This document shows positions 59,536 through 64,000 of a stretch of DNA of 64,000 bases, piece after piece (the first letter of the stretch is position 1; every line of letters begins with the position of its first letter). Below the pieces are notes generated by a model. The model did no database searches and was not told the origin of the DNA. It saw nothing but the letters and a program-made list of their open reading frames with translations. This DNA is from Turnera subulata (Eukaryota; Streptophyta; Magnoliopsida; Malpighiales; Passifloraceae): the NCBI GenBank assembly GCA_028386065.3, contig JAKUCV010006183.1:7982-71981 (forward strand), given 5' to 3'. The position numbers were made by a program, and so were the translations under genes.

Positions 59536-60142
59536 TGTTGAATAGTATGGTGTTTTATTTTGAATCCCACATCGATGGGAAAGTGTGGTAAGGGGGGTAT
59601 GAAAACGCTATAAAAGAAACCCCTCTCCTTCCCTTTAGAATCATCCCAAAAACTTAGAGTACATTTGTATCCTAACAATTGTACTAAATACTCTTCTCCT
59701 AGTAAAAAGAATAGGCCCTTTTCTAGTGGTGCTCCGGAGACGTAGGCGAAATTGGCCGAACTCTGTTATCAATTTTGAGTGTGTTCTTTCTTTATTATTC
59801 CGCCTTTAATTTCCGCATTTGTTTATTTGTTTAGTATTCAAAATTGGCCGGCTAAGCCGCCTTATTTCTTTCTTGGCTGGCAAAGCCACCTTGTTTAATT
59901 TGTTGGCCGGCTAAGCCGCCTTTGTCGGGTATAGGTTGTGAATTATAACACTGTGCAAGTGAGTCCTGTCTAGGAGGCTGGGTTTTAAGTGAACCACTGT
60001 TCCTCCAGTCTTTCCTAGGGATTTATCTTGGAATGATAATTCTGTCTAAGGAGATAGGCTAGACCATCTTTCTTAGGAATTATCGAATCAGTTCAATTCA
60101 CTAATTTGTTATATTGGAGAAATTACCCGAGTTTTTCCAACA
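59536..60142 (+). repeat. 3' LTR of copia element
   Basis: 607 bp, TGTTGAATAG ... TTTTTCCAACA, followed by the GTAAC target duplication. Confidence 0.93.
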
Positions 60143-60147
60143 GTAAC

Positions 60148-61669
60148 TTCATATATACGGATAATGGTACTAAAGCTCCATATTGTATATAGGCTTGGTG
60201 TGTGTATATAACATGTACATATATTAGATTAAACGGATGCATATTCTTCGCGTTGGTTTTCCGTTATAGTACTCTCTCTTGCCACAAGTTCTAGCCAACA
60301 TTTTTAATTATAATTTATGAATGTCTTACTCTTTGCATTATGTGCGTTCATTTTGTACATGCCCTTATTCGAATATGAAACAAAACTATTGGAGATGGCT
60401 TCGAAATGAGTACATAATATTCTGACTGAATACATCGCGGTTGATATCTGATTATATGGTTGTTGTCGTTGATATGTCCATTTCGATTACAGGCGTATAT
60501 GGCTTGTAAGAAATGTGTTTTGGTCTTTGCATTGAAGTTTTAGTAAATATATAACATCGTCAAAAAAATTGATAGGTATTGTTCACCCATACAATATTCA
60601 TGAAAGTTCTATCACCAAAAGAGGTTGTCTCTATATAAATATTCGAAGACTGAAATATATTTGAAAAGAATTTTATGTTTCGAAAGGAAAGCCCATCCAA
60701 TCATCTATTTTGTTGGGAAATCATCACATCCTCCACCGCCTTTTGGCTAAGATCAACAGCTGTGCAAAACCATCATTAACTAGTTAAATGATGTTGTTTA
60801 TTATTTTCTCTTTTATGGTCTTAACTTGTACACATTTTAAAAAGTAGGATTCAGTCATATTCGGTCCATATACCTCCATAGCATGAAAGAAATCCACCAA
60901 CTTTTCTTTTTATGCTACTTGGACAGGTGAAATGTGGATGTGTTTAGAAACACTTCCATTTGTACTTATATTTGTGTGCATCATATTTATCATATTAAAA
61001 ACACATCGAGAATATTCCCTATACGAAGGTTCAGAGAAGGTGAAATTATTAGGCCAAATCTATCTTTTAATGCCATGGACCGGTATATGTATAGTGTAAT
61101 CACATTTGAATATTGTATTCATGATGAGACAGGTTGTGCATGATGGACGCAAACAATTCACTAACACCTTGGTTTAACCACACAGCCACTACCTTCTTAA
61201 ATCTTAATTACCTGTAGAAGCAGACGCCATGAAATTGCTCCAATCATTTAGCTACTACATGCTAGATATGAGCACAAATGAGTTACTATACTACTCAACT
61301 CCATGGAGAAAAGGTTGTAGCTATTAATTAAGTGTTATATGTTTCCATTCATTTGTGCAACAAGAGTAACCTTTCCCTTTAGTATCAAAAAAACCTTTCC
61401 CTTTAAGACATCACTAGCTAGCTAACAGCAACTTCTGCCGCTTTAACAGTTATGCGTTAAGAAATCCCTCGCCAATAGCGTCTTCACTAACTTCCCTATA
61501 TTCTTAAGCTTTTTTTTTTCAAGAAAATAAAGTATAAATCCTGAGACAAGGGAATTCAGGAATTTCTGATGTGTTTAGTAACAATTGACAAAGCTCCAGC
61601 CAATGCTTCCATTGGGCTTGGATGGGAAATTTTAGTACTGTACATATACAGTGCATATAAATCTATATA
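60148..61669. other. Intergenic region, no gene seen
   Basis: About 1.5 kb of AT-rich sequence between the copia element and the MYB gene, including the MYB 3' untranslated part. No convincing gene. Confidence 0.55.
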
Positions 61670-62985
61670 TTAGTCCTTGCTGGCTCCTAATTCTAGTATA
61701 TTCAAGTCCATGTCACTGAAACAATCAAGTGAAAAGAACTCTTCTCCTACATCCTTGAAGTCTAGAAACCAAGGAGAATCGCTCTCCGATGAAGACATTC
61801 CAAATTCATTGTAATCTTCTCTACTGGCTGAAAAGTTCCAAGTCGGTTCCTGATCAAGTAATCCCTCTGATAGAATGTAATTCATCAATGGATCACCATC
61901 CCCGTTATCACTAGAGGAATTTTCTGTAGGAGTACTAGAATTATCACTACTAGAGGATGGATGACCTAAATCTTTTGGCAGCTGCTGCTCCTCAGGGTTA
62001 AAATTTGGTTGACCATAGCAGGGTATTTCTTGCATGTCTAGTTCTTTCTTTAAAGGCTCATGTGTGACTGGATCAATGCCCATCTTTATAAGCTTTTTCT
62101 TGATGTGAGTATTCCAGTGATTCTTGATCTCGTTATCTGTCCTTCCTGGCAATTTTGATGCAATTTTGGACCACCTAAAGCAAAAGAAAGGGAAATTATA
62201 CCTTCAACTAAAGTGAACTACATGTATATATATATATATATTAGCTAGCCACTAACATATATATATAGTTATTACATACATAGTTAATGAATGCCTACAC
62301 ATAATCATCAATCATCAATATCATATTGTTTATCAGAGAGAGGGAGAAAAAAAAGTCACCAACTCATCATCATCATCATTTGCCATTCTTTTCTAAGCAG
62401 GTAGAGTCAGAACTCCACTCCAAGGAATATTGTGGTTGAAGAAATTGTAGCGAAGAGAACTATCTACACTTGACTCGAAAAATAAAGACTTGAAGAATTT
62501 TGTTCTCGATATATATAGCCTATAAGAATATGTAATGAAAAAAATAGACAATCAAAGGCTACCTTGATTAAGAAAGCATGCATCATGACAAGTTCGTATG
62601 GTGTGGATATTTATGTTCATGTGTGTGATATATAAAGAGTGCATGAAATGGTGGAATAAACATGTATAGAAACTGTCTTGGAAAATGAAAGACATATATA
62701 TATAGTTGTAGAGTATCACCACCTGTTGCCAAGAAGAGCATGAAGATCAATAACTAGCTGTTCTTCAGCTTGATTAAGAAGGCCTCGCTTCAAGTCAGGC
62801 CGGAGATAATTAGTCCAACGGAGACGGCAACTCTTGCCACAACGGCGGAGGCCGGCGAGCTTTGGCACGGCCCTCCAGCAGCATTGGCCGTGCGTTAGAA
62901 TAAAATTGACCAATTTCTTGTCTTCCTCAGCAGTCCAAGGTCCCTTCTTCACTCCCAGCTTGTCACAACAAGGTTGCCTCCCCAT
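61670..62985 (-). CDS. R2R3-MYB transcription factor, subgroup 8-like
   Basis: Two exons, complement(62723..62985) and complement(61670..62174), give 255 aa. The product is a nuclear DNA-binding factor. [20 protein letters not shown] opens the R2 repeat (tryptophans 17, 37, 57); R3 follows to residue 113 (tryptophans 89 and 108) with [32 protein letters not shown] just after it is typical of the MYB20/43/42/85 group that regulates secondary wall and lignin genes (family knowledge). The C-terminus is Ser/Asp/Glu-rich, likely an activation region ([19 protein letters not shown]). The usual first intron, within GLLRCGKSC, is absent; the second is kept at the standard R3 place (NR/W). An upstream in-frame ATG at 63024 exists, but MGRQPCC is the family start. 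The exact orthologue is not decided. Confidence 0.92.
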
Positions 62986-63070
62986 CACTTTACTTGTGAG
63001 GTCACTAGCTAGTTGCACTATCACTTACAACTAAGTTACTCCTAGAGAACCAAGCCCCACTCACCCACCT

Positions 63071-63077
63071 TTATATA
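63071..63077 (-). promoter_or_regulatory. TATA box of MYB gene
   Basis: The minus strand reads TATATAA about 86 bases upstream of the start codon at 62985, a normal spacing for a plant promoter with a short leader. Confidence 0.55.
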
Positions 63078-64000
63078 CTAGTGATCACCCTTTGCTTCAA
63101 CTCAAATCAACAATGTTAATTTCGAAAGTGAAATTTCCTCACGCCATTTCCACGCATGTGTATTACACTTTCCAAGCTAGCCCCCGTACAAATTTTAACT
63201 TTTCATTTCCTTTATGCACTTGCCAAAGCACTAATTAAATTAATGATCATGTAAAAGCAATGGGGGAGCGTATTGTGACAGTATGATTTAGTTTTTAATT
63301 GTCCACATTATTCTCGCCTCCATACTCTCTTGTCCAATTGATGACTTACACGAATTCTCCGGTTTAGTGAAAGAAATTATCTTTCAAGAAAAAAGAATTT
63401 ACAATTGTCATATTCATTGATTGCTCATTCTTCCTGAAAGCTAAGTAAGAACTGCTCTATCATACTCTTTAGAATGACAACTATAAAATTGAAGTTTGGG
63501 TCAAAATAGACAAGATAAGAGTGATATATATGAATTTCATTTTTGAATACTTGGCTAGTTGGCTTACATAACATCCAAAGCAAATACAAGACGATAAGTA
63601 ACATACCAAATGTTTTTTAGGAATATGCAACAATCTCGTCGTTTATAAGTGCACCTTAAATCATCACTATATAGCAAAATGTTTATCTTCCAGCAAATTA
63701 TAATATTTTTACCGAGGTAAAAGTAAAATCTGATATTGAGCTCATGGAATTTTCACTCGGAATGATTATTACTACTCCTTAAACAATGAAGCCCGAAAGA
63801 AAAGATACATTGCTTGATAAGCATTGACGTTTGGGTTGCAAAAAAAAAATAAACATTGACGTCAAATAACACATTAATTAAATGTAATTGAAAGTCTCAA
63901 GCCAAAAATTGAAAACCACATACATCTCAATCGAATAAGATAAATATTTCAAGTTGAAAACAATAAACTAGAAGGACTTGCACGGGGTGATAAGGATTTG
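63078..64000. other. Upstream region of MYB gene, no other gene seen
   Basis: AT-rich sequence reaching the window end. Presumably MYB promoter. No coding frame or repeat boundary recognised. Confidence 0.5.

Larger units (their letters stand above)
52894..60142 (+). mobile_element. Ty1/copia (Tork/Tnt1-like) retrotransposon, internally deleted and interrupted
   Basis: LTRs at 52894-53527 and 59536-60142, with a 5-bp target duplication GTAAC (52889-52893 and 60143-60147). A primer site lies at 53530 and a polypurine tract at 59525-59535. The gag start is visible (MAEAGSKQATSS at 53599), then a 155-bp-arm inverted repeat replaces the rest of gag, protease and most of integrase. Integrase tail and reverse transcriptase follow with two stops and a frameshift. 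A 3.3-kb solo LTR splits the reverse transcriptase at 55175-58500. RNase H is intact to its stop (59433). The element is dead but datable by its LTRs. Confidence 0.93.

Overview
This is plant nuclear DNA, most likely from a core eudicot. The evidence is AT-rich sequence, many short GT-AG introns, plant-only gene families (EXORDIUM-like, LPA2, IRE-type AGC kinase, subgroup 8-like R2R3-MYB) and heavy retroelement load. There are no operons, CRISPR arrays or prokaryotic features. All gene models below were built by hand: splice sites were read directly, and exon lengths were summed to confirm an open frame from start to stop.

Layout. 1-1940: decayed 3' end of a Ty1/copia element with its 3' LTR. 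5346-6380 (+): intact intron-less EXORDIUM-like gene. 11283-12564 (-): intact two-exon LPA2-like photosystem II accumulation gene. 12689-19640: nested repeat block, made of a minus-strand copia element with about 204-bp LTRs inserted at the target duplication of an older LINE tail, all inside a short duplicated flank. 20383-24194 (+): 14-exon gene joining a photolyase-like N-terminal domain to an alpha/beta hydrolase (693 aa). 26143-31114 (-): 17-exon mitochondrial intermediate peptidase (727 aa). 31503-33512 (+): 5'-truncated LINE with a 14-bp target duplication. 35671-35854: hAT-like MITE. 35990-37904 (+): 5-exon gene for a 261-aa protein with a ubiquitin-conjugating-enzyme-like fold but no catalytic cysteine. 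Next come a copied fragment of the peptidase gene (38478-39256) and a decayed second copy of the E2-like gene (39759-40735). 42002-49821 (+): 17-exon IRE-family AGC kinase (1202 aa) with a solo LTR in one intron. 52894-60142 (+): internally deleted copia element carrying a 155-bp-arm inverted repeat and a nested 3.3-kb solo LTR. 61670-62985 (-): R2R3-MYB factor (255 aa). The rest is intergenic sequence in which I see no gene.

The genes do not form a pathway. LPA2 acts in the chloroplast thylakoid, the peptidase in mitochondria, EXORDIUM-like in the apoplast, the kinase in the cytoplasm or nucleus, and MYB in the nucleus. No clearly new multi-gene system was found. The points most worth a second look are the catalytically dead E2-like gene and its rearranged neighbourhood, a repeat module shared by two different copia elements, a field of micro-hairpins in the 12.8-18.9 kb element, and the SINE-like inverted repeat inside the second copia element.
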